Positions 9,158 through 18,583 of a stretch of 64,000 nt of DNA are shown here, piece after piece (position 1 is the stretch's first letter; every line of letters starts with the position of its first letter). Below the pieces are notes generated by a model that made no database searches, was not told the DNA's origin, and saw only the letters and a list, made by a program, of their open reading frames with translations. Source of the stretch: Edaphobacter sp. (GTDB lineage: Bacteria > Acidobacteriota > Terriglobia > Terriglobales > Acidobacteriaceae); NCBI GenBank assembly GCA_025462645.1, contig JAOAPB010000067.1, positions 35,940-99,939 on the forward strand, written 5' to 3'. Position numbers and translations under genes: made by a program.

Positions 9158-9595
9158 CGCCCAGTCCAAACGCTAAAGCACCTAACCCGTATCCAAGGTC
9201 TTACCAATGCACCATCATGCTCCCATTCCGGCGGCACAGCCCCAGCTGTCTCTAACGCCCTTCAGCGTGTGGTTACAGAGCCGCGAAGAGCGCAACGGCA
9301 GTGGCGAAAGGCCGTCACTTACCGAAACTCTAGCCAGCGGTTATGAGGTGCGGTTTGGGCAAACTTCCGACGCCGAGAGGCGAGAGAGTGACTTCGGTCC
9401 AGAGGGATTCATCCGGCTCGTATCCCGCCTTTGCACGGTCACTGCTTCGGGGCTTAGCCGGCGCCCTTCGGGTTACGGCTTCCAGCTTCGCCGGACCCTC
9501 CGCAAATGCAGAGCTTGGCACTTGGGAGCCGGGCCCACTTCGCTTATTAGTGACCCGAGCAAGATCGGGAAATTCAACTCACGGAGATCACCACC
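9158..9595 (+). promoter_or_regulatory. 438-bp intergenic leader before ssb
   Basis: No convincing gene: the open frame that crosses it continues into ssb in another frame and has no family features. The stretch 9430-9500 is rich in GCCGG/CCGG and CCCTTCGGG-type inverted elements that could fold. The SD-like GGAG for ssb lies near 9586. It probably holds the promoter of the ssb-primase block. I see no clear sigma-70 boxes. Confidence 0.35.
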
Positions 9596-9991
9596 ATGTA
9601 CCAGAACAAAGTCACCCTCATCGGCTTCCTCGGCAACGACGCAGAAGTTCGCACCAACGACAACCGCAGCTTCACCACTCTCTCGCTGGCTACCAAGAGC
9701 TCCTACAAGAAGGACGGCCAGTACATCTCGCACACCGAATGGCACCGTTGCGTGATCTTCGGCAAGCTCTCTGAGTGCGCCGGCACGCTGAAGAAGGGCG
9801 CTCATTTGCAGGTGGAAGGCGAGCTGCGCAGCCGGGAATACGAGACCAAGAAGGTCGGCAAGAAGCCAGCCCAGAAGAAGACCATCTGGGAAATCCGGGT
9901 GAACTCAATTCTCAAGCTGGACCGGGCGGAGAAGGCAAGCCCGGAGGAGCAGGACGCAGACTCTCAACTTCCTCTGGAAGCGGTCGCATAA
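9596..9991 (+). CDS. ssb: Single-stranded DNA-binding protein
   Basis: A 131-aa SSB with a single OB-fold (residues 1-110): MYQNKVTLIGFLGNDAEVR start, KDGQYISHTEWHRCVIFGK core and a GAHLQVEGELRSREYE strand. It would coat transferred single strands in the recipient. The C-terminus ends LPLEAVA and lacks the acidic DDDIPF-type tip that housekeeping SSBs use to bind partners. That fits an element-borne, specialised SSB. It precedes a primase, a usual ICE/plasmid leading-region pairing. Confidence 0.93.
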   Translation: MYQNKVTLIGFLGNDAEVRTNDNRSFTTLSLATKSSYKKDGQYISHTEWHRCVIFGKLSECAGTLKKGAHLQVEGELRSREYETKKVGKKPAQKKTIWEIRVNSILKLDRAEKASPEEQDADSQLPLEAVA

Positions 9992-10057
9992 GCCGCTTTT
10001 TCCATCAACTCGGGAGCCCGGTAGACGCCGGGCTTCCCAACCTGTGAGACACCCGCA

Positions 10058-11047
10058 TTGAATACGCAGACCGCACACGAATTCCTAACTCGATGCTTCC
10101 ACCCAGGCGAGACGGTTGCCGTTCTCCTCCGGAAGGAGAACCCGGCTTCTGCGACGCAGCGCATTGTTCGGTTGGAGCAGGCGCTCGCGCCCCGCTATCT
10201 TGCTTGGCTCCGCTATGAGAATCACAACGGAGCAAACGTCTATGTCGCCGCCAATCCACTACTCCCCGGAAGTCGAAAGAGGACCAAAGAATGCATCGCA
10301 GAGGTTCGGCACCTTTACATCGACATCGACGTAGACGGTGAGGACCGTATCGCCGCCCTGAGAGAATCCGATATCGTACCCGTTCCAAGCACGATCCTCT
10401 CGACTTCGCCCGGCAAGTACCAGGCGCTTTGGAGGGTCGAAGGCTTTGACTTCGACCAGCAGGAGAACACGCTGAAGTTGCTGGTCATCGCCTTCGGGGG
10501 CGACTCCGCTTGCACCGACCGCAACCGTGTTCTTAGGGTGCCGGGATTCCTGAACCGCAAGTACGATCCCGCTCACTCGGTTTCAGTCGAATACCCCAGT
10601 GACTCCATCTACCATCCCGATGACTTCCGCTTCCATAATGCGTTGCTAAATGCGGTGATACCGATTCGGAGTACCGCACAGACATACGCGACAGGAAAGA
10701 ACACTTACTCGGAACGTGATTGGGCGTGGGCTGTCCAACAGCTTTCACTTGGCGAGGATGCAGGGAATCTCACGCTTGCGCTCGCTTCCCACCGCTCGGA
10801 TAAACCCAACCCCATCTACTACGCCCAGCGCACCATCGACATCGCTTCGGCTCGTCTCATGTTGCTCAATGGTGCGGCGATTGAGGACGTAATCGCCATG
10901 CTGGAAGACCGGCGTTCCGCCGATTTCCCCGCAGCCCTTTGCTCCTCCAGAGCGCGGGAGATTGTGACCACGGCGCAGCGAATGATTGACCGCGCAAAGT
11001 TTGCTTCATTTCACCACCCAAAGGAGAACCACGATGCCACTGCTTGA
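10058..11047 (+). CDS. RepB-type (AEP-like) DNA primase
   Basis: A 329-aa protein with features of RepB/MobA-type primases: a segment LYIDIDVDGE near residues 84-93 supplies the acidic catalytic pair of an archaeo-eukaryotic-type primase. STSPGKYQALW near 116-126 and an RVPGFLNRKYDP motif near 168-180 follow. Such proteins prime the complementary strand of incoming plasmid or ICE DNA. The apparent start is TTG at 10058; no better ATG lies near. Its last 14 bases overlap the next gene. Confidence 0.8.
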   Translation: MNTQTAHEFLTRCFHPGETVAVLLRKENPASATQRIVRLEQALAPRYLAWLRYENHNGANVYVAANPLLPGSRKRTKECIAEVRHLYIDIDVDGEDRIAALRESDIVPVPSTILSTSPGKYQALWRVEGFDFDQQENTLKLLVIAFGGDSACTDRNRVLRVPGFLNRKYDPAHSVSVEYPSDSIYHPDDFRFHNALLNAVIPIRSTAQTYATGKNTYSERDWAWAVQQLSLGEDAGNLTLALASHRSDKPNPIYYAQRTIDIASARLMLLNGAAIEDVIAMLEDRRSADFPAALCSSRAREIVTTAQRMIDRAKFASFHHPKENHDATA

Positions 11048-11348
11048 AGTCGTCCAGACCCGTCAGATCAGCGCTTCCATTCGTCTCACTGACACAACCG
11101 CCACTCAAGTCGATCAGTATGCCGCCTTCATTCGCGCCTGCGCCGACGATGTCGTCGAGCAAGCTCTCGCCTATGTCTTCAGCAAAGACCGTGACTTCCA
11201 GGACTTCCTCAAGACCCCGGAAGCCCGGAAGGTTACATCGACATTGCGGATACGGAAGGTTCCGGCTGCCGAGGTATCTGAGCAAGCTGCTCAGAAGCCT
11301 CTCCCATCACCGATTCCCGCTCCCGTATCGCAAGCGAAAAGCGCTTGA
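11034..11348 (+). CDS. Small conserved-type protein, possible DNA-binding
   Basis: A 104-aa product beginning at ATG 11034 with AAGGAG 8 bases upstream, inside the primase 3' end. The N-terminal 70 residues look like a beta-strand followed by helices (ISASIRLTDTTATQVDQYAAFI), compatible with a ribbon-helix-helix or helical DNA-binding fold. The tail is Pro/Gln/Ala-rich. No family recognised. Position next to primase and mobilisation genes suggests a DNA-processing accessory role. Confidence 0.6.
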   Translation: MPLLEVVQTRQISASIRLTDTTATQVDQYAAFIRACADDVVEQALAYVFSKDRDFQDFLKTPEARKVTSTLRIRKVPAAEVSEQAAQKPLPSPIPAPVSQAKSA

Positions 11349-11379
11349 TCCTCCATTTCATTCCGGGGCAAAGGCACTG

Positions 11380-11394
11380 CGGTGCTGCGCACCG
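11380..11394 (+). repeat. Inverted repeat upstream of RHH gene (possible oriT element)
   Basis: CGGTGC-TGC-GCACCG: six-base perfect arms (11380-11385, 11389-11394) with a 3-base loop, in the 79-bp gap before the ribbon-helix-helix gene. In MobF systems such as R388 the oriT lies next to the small accessory gene. No nic consensus is recognisable, so an oriT role is only a possibility. Confidence 0.3.
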
Positions 11395-11427
11395 GAAGAA
11401 TGTTGACACTCCATCCCTTCGAGGGTC

Positions 11428-11928
11428 GTGCAAAGTGACGAAATGGTTCCATTGGGAAACGTACTGATAGACAACAACTTACCGATTGGCCAGGTTCCAG
11501 ATGCAACCAGCACGGTTGCACTGGGAACCGGCCAGTCAAAGGTGGTTTCGATGACTCAAGCTCATGTTCATGCGACTACCGTTGACACTCGCCACGGTCG
11601 CGATTCCAGAAGCGAAAGTTTTGCCACGCGGTTCACAAGAACCGAACTGGCCGTCCTTTCGCGAGCTGCGGCAAAGGATGGAATGAAGGTCCGTGAGTGG
11701 GCTCGCGAGGCTCTATTGCGCGAGGCCCGACGCTCTGAGGACCCGCTATTCACGGAACTCATCGCCACTCGAATGATCCTCCTAAACCTGTTGAAGCCAC
11801 TGGCAATGGGCCAGGTAGTGACCCCCGAGGACTTTACACGCATCAGCGCGACCGTCCGCTCCGACAAGCGCAAGGTCGCCCAGGAGATTCAGCAGCAGTA
11901 CATCACCGCTTCACCGAAGGAGCCCTAA
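11428..11928 (+). CDS. Ribbon-helix-helix/MobC-like relaxosome accessory protein
   Basis: A 166-aa product if GTG 11428 is used; internal ATGs at 11443 or 11551 are alternatives. The central region (about residues 65-100) reads SFATRFTRTELAVLSRAAA then a helix and REWAREALLREA, the pattern of MobC/TraJ-like relaxosome proteins that bind oriT and recruit the relaxase. It lies 2 bases before the coupling protein gene and ahead of the relaxase. Confidence in the exact start is low. Confidence 0.6.
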   Translation: MQSDEMVPLGNVLIDNNLPIGQVPDATSTVALGTGQSKVVSMTQAHVHATTVDTRHGRDSRSESFATRFTRTELAVLSRAAAKDGMKVREWAREALLREARRSEDPLFTELIATRMILLNLLKPLAMGQVVTPEDFTRISATVRSDKRKVAQEIQQQYITASPKEP

Positions 11929-11930
11929 TC

Positions 11931-14020
11931 ATGCCGACCCAATGGGGACGAAAAGAAACGATCACTTGGCCCCCGCATGTGCCGATCTTGAGCTATACGG
12001 CGATCGCGACCGCTCTACTTTGCACCTGTCTATTCATCTGGCAACGGCTCTCCTTTTCGGTGACGCCTCTCCAGAGGAGCTACATCACGGAGTACATTCG
12101 CTCCGAAGCCGGCGGCACATTCAACGCCCACGAGTCCTACCGGCTTCTCTATTTGGGAGGCGGGAAAGGAAAGCCGCGCCTGGCATTCCCGGTTGATTTC
12201 GTCGCAGGTAAAACCGAACTACCCAATGGCAAGGTCATCCCCGTCGCCCTCTCGGAACTGGCAACCGCCCAGGGATACCGTTGGTTCTACCGCGGGCCGG
12301 AACAGAAGTTGGCTGATCGCAGTCTTCACCGCTGGCTCCGCTCGACGGTATACGAAGACAAGGGACTGTTGGGTCTCTTTGCCCTCAGCTTCATCGAGGG
12401 CGGAGTCTGCCTCGTGACAATGCTTTGGTTCGCCGTCCCGTATGACATCAGGCGCCTTAAGCAAATGAAATACGGCCGGATTCTTCGCGGTCCACAGTTG
12501 CTTAGCCCACAAGAATTCAACCGGCAGCAGAAGGGCGACGGTATTGGATTCAAGACAACCGAACTCGGCAAGATGATGCGGATTCCGGCTCGAAAGGAAG
12601 CACAGCACTTTCAGATCATGGGGGACACCGGAGTCGGCAAGACCCAGCTCATCATGCAAATCCTGCGTCAGATTCGCGAGCGAGGCGACTCAGCAATCAT
12701 TTACGATCCGGCCTCCGAGTACCTCCAGCGTTTCTATGACAAGGAGCGTGGCGACATCATTTTGAATCCGTTGGACGAGCGTTGCCCGTACTGGGGTCCT
12801 GCTCAGGAGATGGCCTCAAATGCCGAGGCCGATACCATCGCCGCCTCCCTTTATCAGCCGACCACCGACGTAAAGGACGAGTTCTTTCACCAGACCCCGG
12901 CACAAATATTCGCCCACCTCTTGAGAAAAGGTCCGACGCCGCATCAGCTCGCCGAATGGATGGCGAGCAGCGAGACCTTGGAGACCTTGGTTGCCGGAAC
13001 GGAGATGTCTTTCTACATCGACCGGAAGGCCGGCCCCCAACGTGCCGGTGTGCTGGCATCGCTTGGATTGGTGGCAAAGTGCTTCCGTCTCTTGCCGGAA
13101 AAGGGTCACACCAACCGAACGTGGAATGCTCGATCATGGGCCAAGGAACGCAAGGGTTGGATATTCATTACGTCGCGTCCGCCCGAGCGCGAGACACTCC
13201 GTCCCCTGCATTCCCTATGGATCGACTTGCTTGTCATGCGGCTGCTCACCGCACCCCAGCCGGGACAGAAGCCGGTGTGGTTTGTCATCGACGAACTTGC
13301 CAGTTTGCAGAAGCTCCCGCAGCTCCATACAGCAATTACGGAGAACCGGAAGAGCAAGAACCCTCTTGTCCTCGGCTTCCAAGGTAAGGCCCAGCTTGAG
13401 GTGATTTATGGTCATCTGGCCGAGGTCATGCTGTCGCAGCCAGCGACCAAAATCTTCATGAAAACGGCTGAGCCGAAGGCTGCGGAATGGATATCCGAGG
13501 CCATCGGAAAGGTCGAGATCGAACGCCTCAAGGAGACGAAGTTTGATGGATCTCGCTCCGGCAAGAACTTCACCGTTGATCGTCAGATTGAACCCTGGTC
13601 ATGGGTTCGGAGATCAGCGGACTGGACGACCGCCACGCCTATCTCAAATTGGGGAACACCGTCGCGAGGTTCGACTTCGATTATCTCGACTTGCCCACGC
13701 CGACCGTCGGCTTCCTGCCCCGTGACTCTGCGGACGGGGCGATGAGCTTCGACCCGGACACCTTGAAACCGCGTTGTGCCCCGACCGCGGCACCGTCTTC
13801 CACCGAGTCCGAGGTAGAGGCAAGTAATGGCGCCCCTCTCGCCCACAAGAAGGAGAGGCGGGCCGCCGCTGCGCTGCAGTTGGACGAGCAGGGCAAGATT
13901 GAGCCTGAAGTGGGTCCACAGCCAGAAGATCAGGAGAATTTCAAGCTGCCTCGCGGTTCGCATCTCGACTTGCAAGCAGTGGACGAGTTGGAGCACGCCG
14001 TTCATCCGGGGATCTTTTAG
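11931..14020 (+). pseudogene. traD: TraD/VirD4-type coupling protein, frameshifted near 13590
   Basis: A type IV coupling protein with two N-terminal membrane segments (about residues 16-37 and 144-165), Walker A GDTGVGKTQ (about 231-239) and Walker B WFVIDELASL (about 450-459). Up to residue 555 (NFTVDRQIEP) the frame is good. The frame then gives a meaningless 49-residue tail ending at 13745. The expected continuation, starting around MGSEISGL with GYLKLGN-type strands, is in the next frame and runs to 14020. One missing C in the CCCTGG at about 13590-13594 explains this. If real, the protein loses its C-terminus; if a sequencing error, the gene is intact and about 696 aa. It couples the relaxase-DNA complex to the T4SS. 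Confidence 0.8.
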
Positions 14021-14023
14021 GCC

Positions 14024-16795
14024 ATGCTGACCATCTCCAAGCCGCTCAGTTCCGGCCAGGCACAGAGTTACCACAAGCTGGAGTTCACGTCGGAGACGCA
14101 GAACTATTACAAGCAGGGCGACGCCGTGAGAGGCGAGTGGCAAGGCCAACTTGCCGCTCGTCTCGGCTTGTCAGACGAGGTGTCACCGCTCGAATTCTCT
14201 CGCCTGGCAGAAGGCAAGAATCCCACGACGGAAGAGCAGATGGTCAAACACCGAGCTGCGATGGAGTACAAGAACCCGGATGGCACGACGACCAAGGCCG
14301 TCGAACACCGGGCCGGTTGGGACGCGACCTTCTCCGCTCCGAAGTCTGTCTCTCTGACCGCCTTGGTGGGAGGCGATGATCGTGTGCGGGAGGCCCATCG
14401 CGCCGCAGTCACGACCGCTTTGGACGAGTTGGAGCGGTACACCCAAGCGCGGATCGGTGGCAACAACCCCGCAGAGACCACCGGCAAGTTCATCGCCGCC
14501 AAGTTCGAGCACGACACGGCGCGCCCGGTCGATGGCTACGCCGCCCCGCAGCTCCATACCCATGCCGTAATCTTCAACGTGACGGAGCGGGCGAACGGTT
14601 CAACCCGCGCGTTGCAGGAGCGCGGCTTTTTCGAGAGCCAGCAGTATGCGACCGCCGTGTATCAGTCGGCACTTACCTACCAGCTCCGCACCTTGGGGTA
14701 CGAGATCGAATCCGGCAGGAGCGGCGCTCCGGAGATCAAAGGATACTCGCAGGAATATCTTGACGCCTCAAGCCCTCGCTCCAGGCAGATCAAGGAGCAA
14801 CTCGAAAAAACTGGATACAGCGGCCCAGAGGCCGCACAAATTGCGGCTCATTCCACCAGAGAACGTAAGCAGTCGCGTACTCCGCAAGGGGTTCTTGCCG
14901 CACACAAAGAGATGGCCGCCAGCTTCGGAAATCAGCCCCGGCAAGTTGTCGCAGCCGCCCTCGCGCGGACGGAGAAACGGGAGCGGCAGCCGGAACAGCG
15001 ACCTCACGCGAAGGAGGCGGTCACCTTCGCTCGCGACAGCATCTTCGAGCGGGAAGCAGTGGCAGATGAACGAGCGATCCTCCGCGACGCACTTCGTCGC
15101 GGCATGGGAGACGCCACGTACCGGGACATCCGCGCCGAGTTCGATAGGCGACAGGAAGCGGGGGATTTCCGCTCCGTTCAGGGCACCAAGCACAGTTCAG
15201 GTCGTAGCTTCACGACACCCGAAATGATCGCTTCCGAACGTGCGAACATCCGATACGTTCTGGAAGGCCGCAATGCTGTCGAGCCGATCATGGATGCGGA
15301 GCGGGCCAGAGAACAGGCCGGCACGCGATCCTTTCTGAACGACTCCCAGCGTCGAGTCATCGAGGAAGTCCTAAACTCATCCGACCGTATCCATGGCCTG
15401 CAGGGACTCGCCGGAACCGGCAAGACCACCACCCTCCAGACGATCCGCGAAGGCGCTGAAGCAAACGGATACGTCGTCGAAGGATTCGCGCCCACTTCCA
15501 AAGCGGCAGGGCAGCTTCGCGAGGCAGGAATAGAAGCTGCTACTCTCCAGAGCTTCCTCGCCCGTGGTCAGAATCACCCGGCCGCCGATCCTGCCAACCG
15601 GCACCTCTACATGCTGGATGAGTCCAGCCTTGCCAGCACTAAACAGATGCGCTCGTTTCTCGGCAAACTCAAAGTCGAAGACCGAGTCCTGGTTATCGGA
15701 GATACCCGCCAGCATCAAGGCGTGGACGCCGGGCGACCGTTCCAGCAGATGCAAGAGGCCGGGATGCAGACCTCACAGCTCGACAAGATCGTGCGCCAAA
15801 AAAACCCTGAGCTGCTACAGGCAGTCCAGCATCTTGCCCACAACGAGACGACAAAAGGTATAGCAATGTTGGCCGAGCAGGGCAGAATTACCGAGATCGC
15901 AAACAGCAATAACCGCATAGCCGCAATCGCCAGGGATTATGCTTCACAACCCGAGAATACGATCATCGTCTCCCCGGACAATCGAAGCCGTCAGGAAATT
16001 AATGAGGCTGTTCGCGTCGAGCTACGGAAGGCCGGTTTACTCGCTGTGGACGGTGAGGTCTTCCGAACTTTGACGCACCGCTCCGATATGACCGGGGCAG
16101 ACCGGTCATGGGCTGCGCGCTACAAAGTCGGTGACGTGCTGCAGTACACCACCGGGAGCAAAGCAGAAGGCATTGAGCGCAACAGTTTCTCCGTTGTGCG
16201 TTCTATCGATGCCCGTGCAAACAGTATCGCTGTGGAGGTTGAGAACGGATCGACCGTGACGTATGACCCGCGACGATTGCGAGGTGTCAACGTTTTCCGC
16301 GAGATCGAACGTGAGTTCGCCGTCGGTGACCGGCTCCAGTGGACCGCTCCCAACAAAGAACTTGGCGTGGCGAATCGAGATCTCGGAACGGTTGTCGGTC
16401 TCGAAGAAGGCAAGATGACCCTGCGCATCGACGGCAAGACCGCCCGTCTAGTGACATTTGACGCCGCTGAATTTCGACAGTTCGATCACGGATATGCGGT
16501 CACGTCCCACAGCTCTCAAGGGCTGACTGCCGGCCGCGTCTTGGCGAATTTCGATACCGATTCCAACCGCAATCTCATCAACACCCGGCTCGCCTATGTA
16601 GCAATCTCCCGCGCATCGAACGACGCACATATCTACACAAATGATGCGGAAAGACTGGGAGAGAAACTTGCATCTTCCATATCTAAGACGAGTGCTCTGG
16701 AGGTGCATTCCCCGACCGCGAGTCTGCCAAAACGAACGCCAGAGATTCGGCGAATACAAGACATCAGCATCGAAATTCCGGGTCTGAGTCTATAG
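14024..16795 (+). CDS. traI: MobF relaxase-helicase (TrwC/TraI family)
   Basis: A 923-aa protein close in length to TrwC. The N-terminal relaxase domain (about 1-300) has Tyr16 and the pair Tyr28-Tyr29 as candidate nicking residues, FSAPKSVSL near 105, and the metal-binding QLHTHAVIFN at about 176-185. The C-terminal part is a SF1 TraI/RecD-type helicase with Walker A GLAGTGKTTT (about 460-469), Walker B MLDESSLA near 528 and GYAVTSHSSQGLT near 822. It nicks oriT and unwinds the strand for transfer. It starts 4 bases after the coupling protein. Confidence 0.95.
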   Translation: MLTISKPLSSGQAQSYHKLEFTSETQNYYKQGDAVRGEWQGQLAARLGLSDEVSPLEFSRLAEGKNPTTEEQMVKHRAAMEYKNPDGTTTKAVEHRAGWDATFSAPKSVSLTALVGGDDRVREAHRAAVTTALDELERYTQARIGGNNPAETTGKFIAAKFEHDTARPVDGYAAPQLHTHAVIFNVTERANGSTRALQERGFFESQQYATAVYQSALTYQLRTLGYEIESGRSGAPEIKGYSQEYLDASSPRSRQIKEQLEKTGYSGPEAAQIAAHSTRERKQSRTPQGVLAAHKEMAASFGNQPRQVVAAALARTEKRERQPEQRPHAKEAVTFARDSIFEREAVADERAILRDALRRGMGDATYRDIRAEFDRRQEAGDFRSVQGTKHSSGRSFTTPEMIASERANIRYVLEGRNAVEPIMDAERAREQAGTRSFLNDSQRRVIEEVLNSSDRIHGLQGLAGTGKTTTLQTIREGAEANGYVVEGFAPTSKAAGQLREAGIEAATLQSFLARGQNHPAADPANRHLYMLDESSLASTKQMRSFLGKLKVEDRVLVIGDTRQHQGVDAGRPFQQMQEAGMQTSQLDKIVRQKNPELLQAVQHLAHNETTKGIAMLAEQGRITEIANSNNRIAAIARDYASQPENTIIVSPDNRSRQEINEAVRVELRKAGLLAVDGEVFRTLTHRSDMTGADRSWAARYKVGDVLQYTTGSKAEGIERNSFSVVRSIDARANSIAVEVENGSTVTYDPRRLRGVNVFREIEREFAVGDRLQWTAPNKELGVANRDLGTVVGLEEGKMTLRIDGKTARLVTFDAAEFRQFDHGYAVTSHSSQGLTAGRVLANFDTDSNRNLINTRLAYVAISRASNDAHIYTNDAERLGEKLASSISKTSALEVHSPTASLPKRTPEIRRIQDISIEIPGLSL

Positions 16796-16853
16796 GTCAA
16801 GCCACAGACGTTTTGCCATAAGCAGTGAATACGCATCAGCGATGTCGTGCATA

Positions 16854-17771
16854 TCAGCGTCTCTTCGGCTTGCGACCTTCAATTCGCGTCTGTGCTCCTA
16901 TGCCTAACAGAGCCTCTATTTGACCGGCGGCGCGAAGCACTTGGTAAACATCCAAGTTGGCGACCGTCGTGTGCTCTTGGACGTAGGTTGCGAGGTATTT
17001 TTCGGATTCGGAACTCACCCCGTTTCGAGCAGAAACCAGATATGCGACCGACTCCGCTTCAAGCTCCTTCTGGCGATGGTCTACCTGTGACCTTTCTGGA
17101 ATTTTGAGAAGGGAGTCAGCTCCGAGATGGCCTAGAAAAAGATGACCCAACTCATGCGCGATCGTGACGAACTGAGTGGCAGGAGCATGGTTGCGATTGA
17201 CATGCACTTCGTAAACGCTCGCGACCTTGGGATCGGTAGACGGATATATCAACCGGATACTTCCTGCTGATCCATCCCCTGCGTCTATCATTTGACTTTC
17301 TATGGATTTCGAGCCCATCCGTCGACAAAATGAGCCAATGCGTTCCGCGTCAATTGGACCTTGAGCAAAGAAGCTAGACACGTCCTTTGGCAGGGGCTTA
17401 CCCTCGGTGTCTTCCGAATCGTAGACTAGCGCAACGGGGCCGAATGGCCAGAGAATTAGCAACGGACGCGCTCCTGGCTTCGGCCTGCGGTCGAAGCGCT
17501 CCTTCCAATCCACGGCAGAAGCGGCATACATGAGTCCCGGCTTCTGCACCTGGAGGAGCATCGCATTGAAAGGCGCAAAGTTACGCAGGCGAACAACAAA
17601 ATCGAGGAGTTCCTTGTAGTCCTTCGTCTGCGTGTAGAGACGGGAATCAGTCAGCAGCTTGTCGAGCAGAGATCGTGCTTCATGTTCCTCTGACAGCTGC
17701 GCCTCCGGGACGGCCTGCGACTCACCTTTGGCTCCGGACAGTTTCTTTATAATCGATTGAAAAATTGGCAC
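16854..17771 (-). CDS. ArdC-like N-domain plus ImmA/IrrE-type metallopeptidase protein
   Basis: A 305-aa product, GTG start one base after the HNH stop (TGA-C-GTG). Residues about 60-115 (LRNFAPFNAMLLQVQKPG then a Trp and basic Gly turn before a beta-strand) resemble the ArdC single-strand DNA-binding domain; the true ArdC at 33493 has FHNYSFGNILEIARQRP followed by a similar strand. Residues about 205-215 read IAHELGHLFLGH, the HExxH zinc-protease signature, with a Glu-rich segment (KELEAESVAYL) about 30 residues on as third ligand. It is the last gene of the six-gene putative defence operon. Role there unknown: a protease that controls the system or a self-protection factor are both possible. 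Confidence 0.75.
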   Translation of the reverse strand: MPIFQSIIKKLSGAKGESQAVPEAQLSEEHEARSLLDKLLTDSRLYTQTKDYKELLDFVVRLRNFAPFNAMLLQVQKPGLMYAASAVDWKERFDRRPKPGARPLLILWPFGPVALVYDSEDTEGKPLPKDVSSFFAQGPIDAERIGSFCRRMGSKSIESQMIDAGDGSAGSIRLIYPSTDPKVASVYEVHVNRNHAPATQFVTIAHELGHLFLGHLGADSLLKIPERSQVDHRQKELEAESVAYLVSARNGVSSESEKYLATYVQEHTTVANLDVYQVLRAAGQIEALLGIGAQTRIEGRKPKRR

Positions 17772-17772
17772 G

Positions 17773-18582
17773 TCAGACCTCCCCGGTGCCGGGGCCTTCG
17801 GGAAGGAACCCGTACTTGGTGCGGTGCCTTTTGAGGTTTTGCCTGTGTAAATCAGTCAATCCGATGATTGCGGAGACTAAATCAATTCGCAACGCGAGTG
17901 AAGCCGCATCGCTCAAACTGTCCGAGCGGAGAACAACCCCGACATCCGAGAAGCTGACAAGGCCGCTGTCGAAGGCACAGTCCCAGAGAGCAGAAAGTAG
18001 AAGCCCATTGTGTACATCCAAGCGCAGTTCGTCCGATTCGCACTCGGCCCAGGGGACGATATGCGAAGCACGAAGAAGAGCCGGGTCTGTAATGCCAGTC
18101 AGCGGGCAGCGGCCATTCCAGTATTCGAGCAAGGCGCCGCGGAAGATGTCCTGGCCGATGCGCACGATCGTGAGTCGTTCGGCTTCTGTGCTGCTTGGAA
18201 GTGCGGTTGTCCGCTTCTGGAAGACGGCCAAAGGTGCGTCGGGCAGACTGACGCCGAGCTTATAGGCGCGGTCGAGAGCATCGTACAGGCCGGAGAGTGT
18301 GGCAAACCCGTAGGATGCGAGGCCAGGTATTTGTACCAGCCCATTGGCGACAACGGACCGAGGAATGGAAAGTTCGTGCGCCACACCAGGATGGGTCACG
18401 GAGAGAAGCCAAATATTCTGGAGCGGGTCACGTGCGATCCACACCTCGCCGCGCGCGGTGGTGGAGCTGTAGCCGAGCCAGCCTCCTTGCCGTCCCAGTT
18501 CGACGCGAAAGCCGTTCTCGTACGTAGCTTTGTGTGCCTCCTCGCGGAGAACGAAACCGGGAGAATTTTCAATTTGAATCAC
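17773..18582 (-). CDS. HNH endonuclease of the putative defence operon
   Basis: A 269-aa protein. The C-terminal half (about residues 150-215) carries an HNH_2-type fold: NGRCPLTGITDPALLRASHI, then VPWAECESDELRLDVHNGL and LLSALWDCAFDSGLVSF. The RASHI histidine and DVHNGLLL asparagine are the expected catalytic pair. The N-terminal half (about 1-130) looks like a separate recognition domain. GTG start one base after the ATPase stop (TGA-C-GTG). A nuclease following a Rad50-like ATPase suggests they cut DNA together. Confidence 0.85.
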   Translation of the reverse strand: MIQIENSPGFVLREEAHKATYENGFRVELGRQGGWLGYSSTTARGEVWIARDPLQNIWLLSVTHPGVAHELSIPRSVVANGLVQIPGLASYGFATLSGLYDALDRAYKLGVSLPDAPLAVFQKRTTALPSSTEAERLTIVRIGQDIFRGALLEYWNGRCPLTGITDPALLRASHIVPWAECESDELRLDVHNGLLLSALWDCAFDSGLVSFSDVGVVLRSDSLSDAASLALRIDLVSAIIGLTDLHRQNLKRHRTKYGFLPEGPGTGEV

Positions 18583-18583
18583 G

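Noticed and set aside
9207..9755. 182-aa open frame before and into ssb
   Set aside because: It overlaps ssb in another frame, is Arg/Ser-rich without family features, and has no SD.
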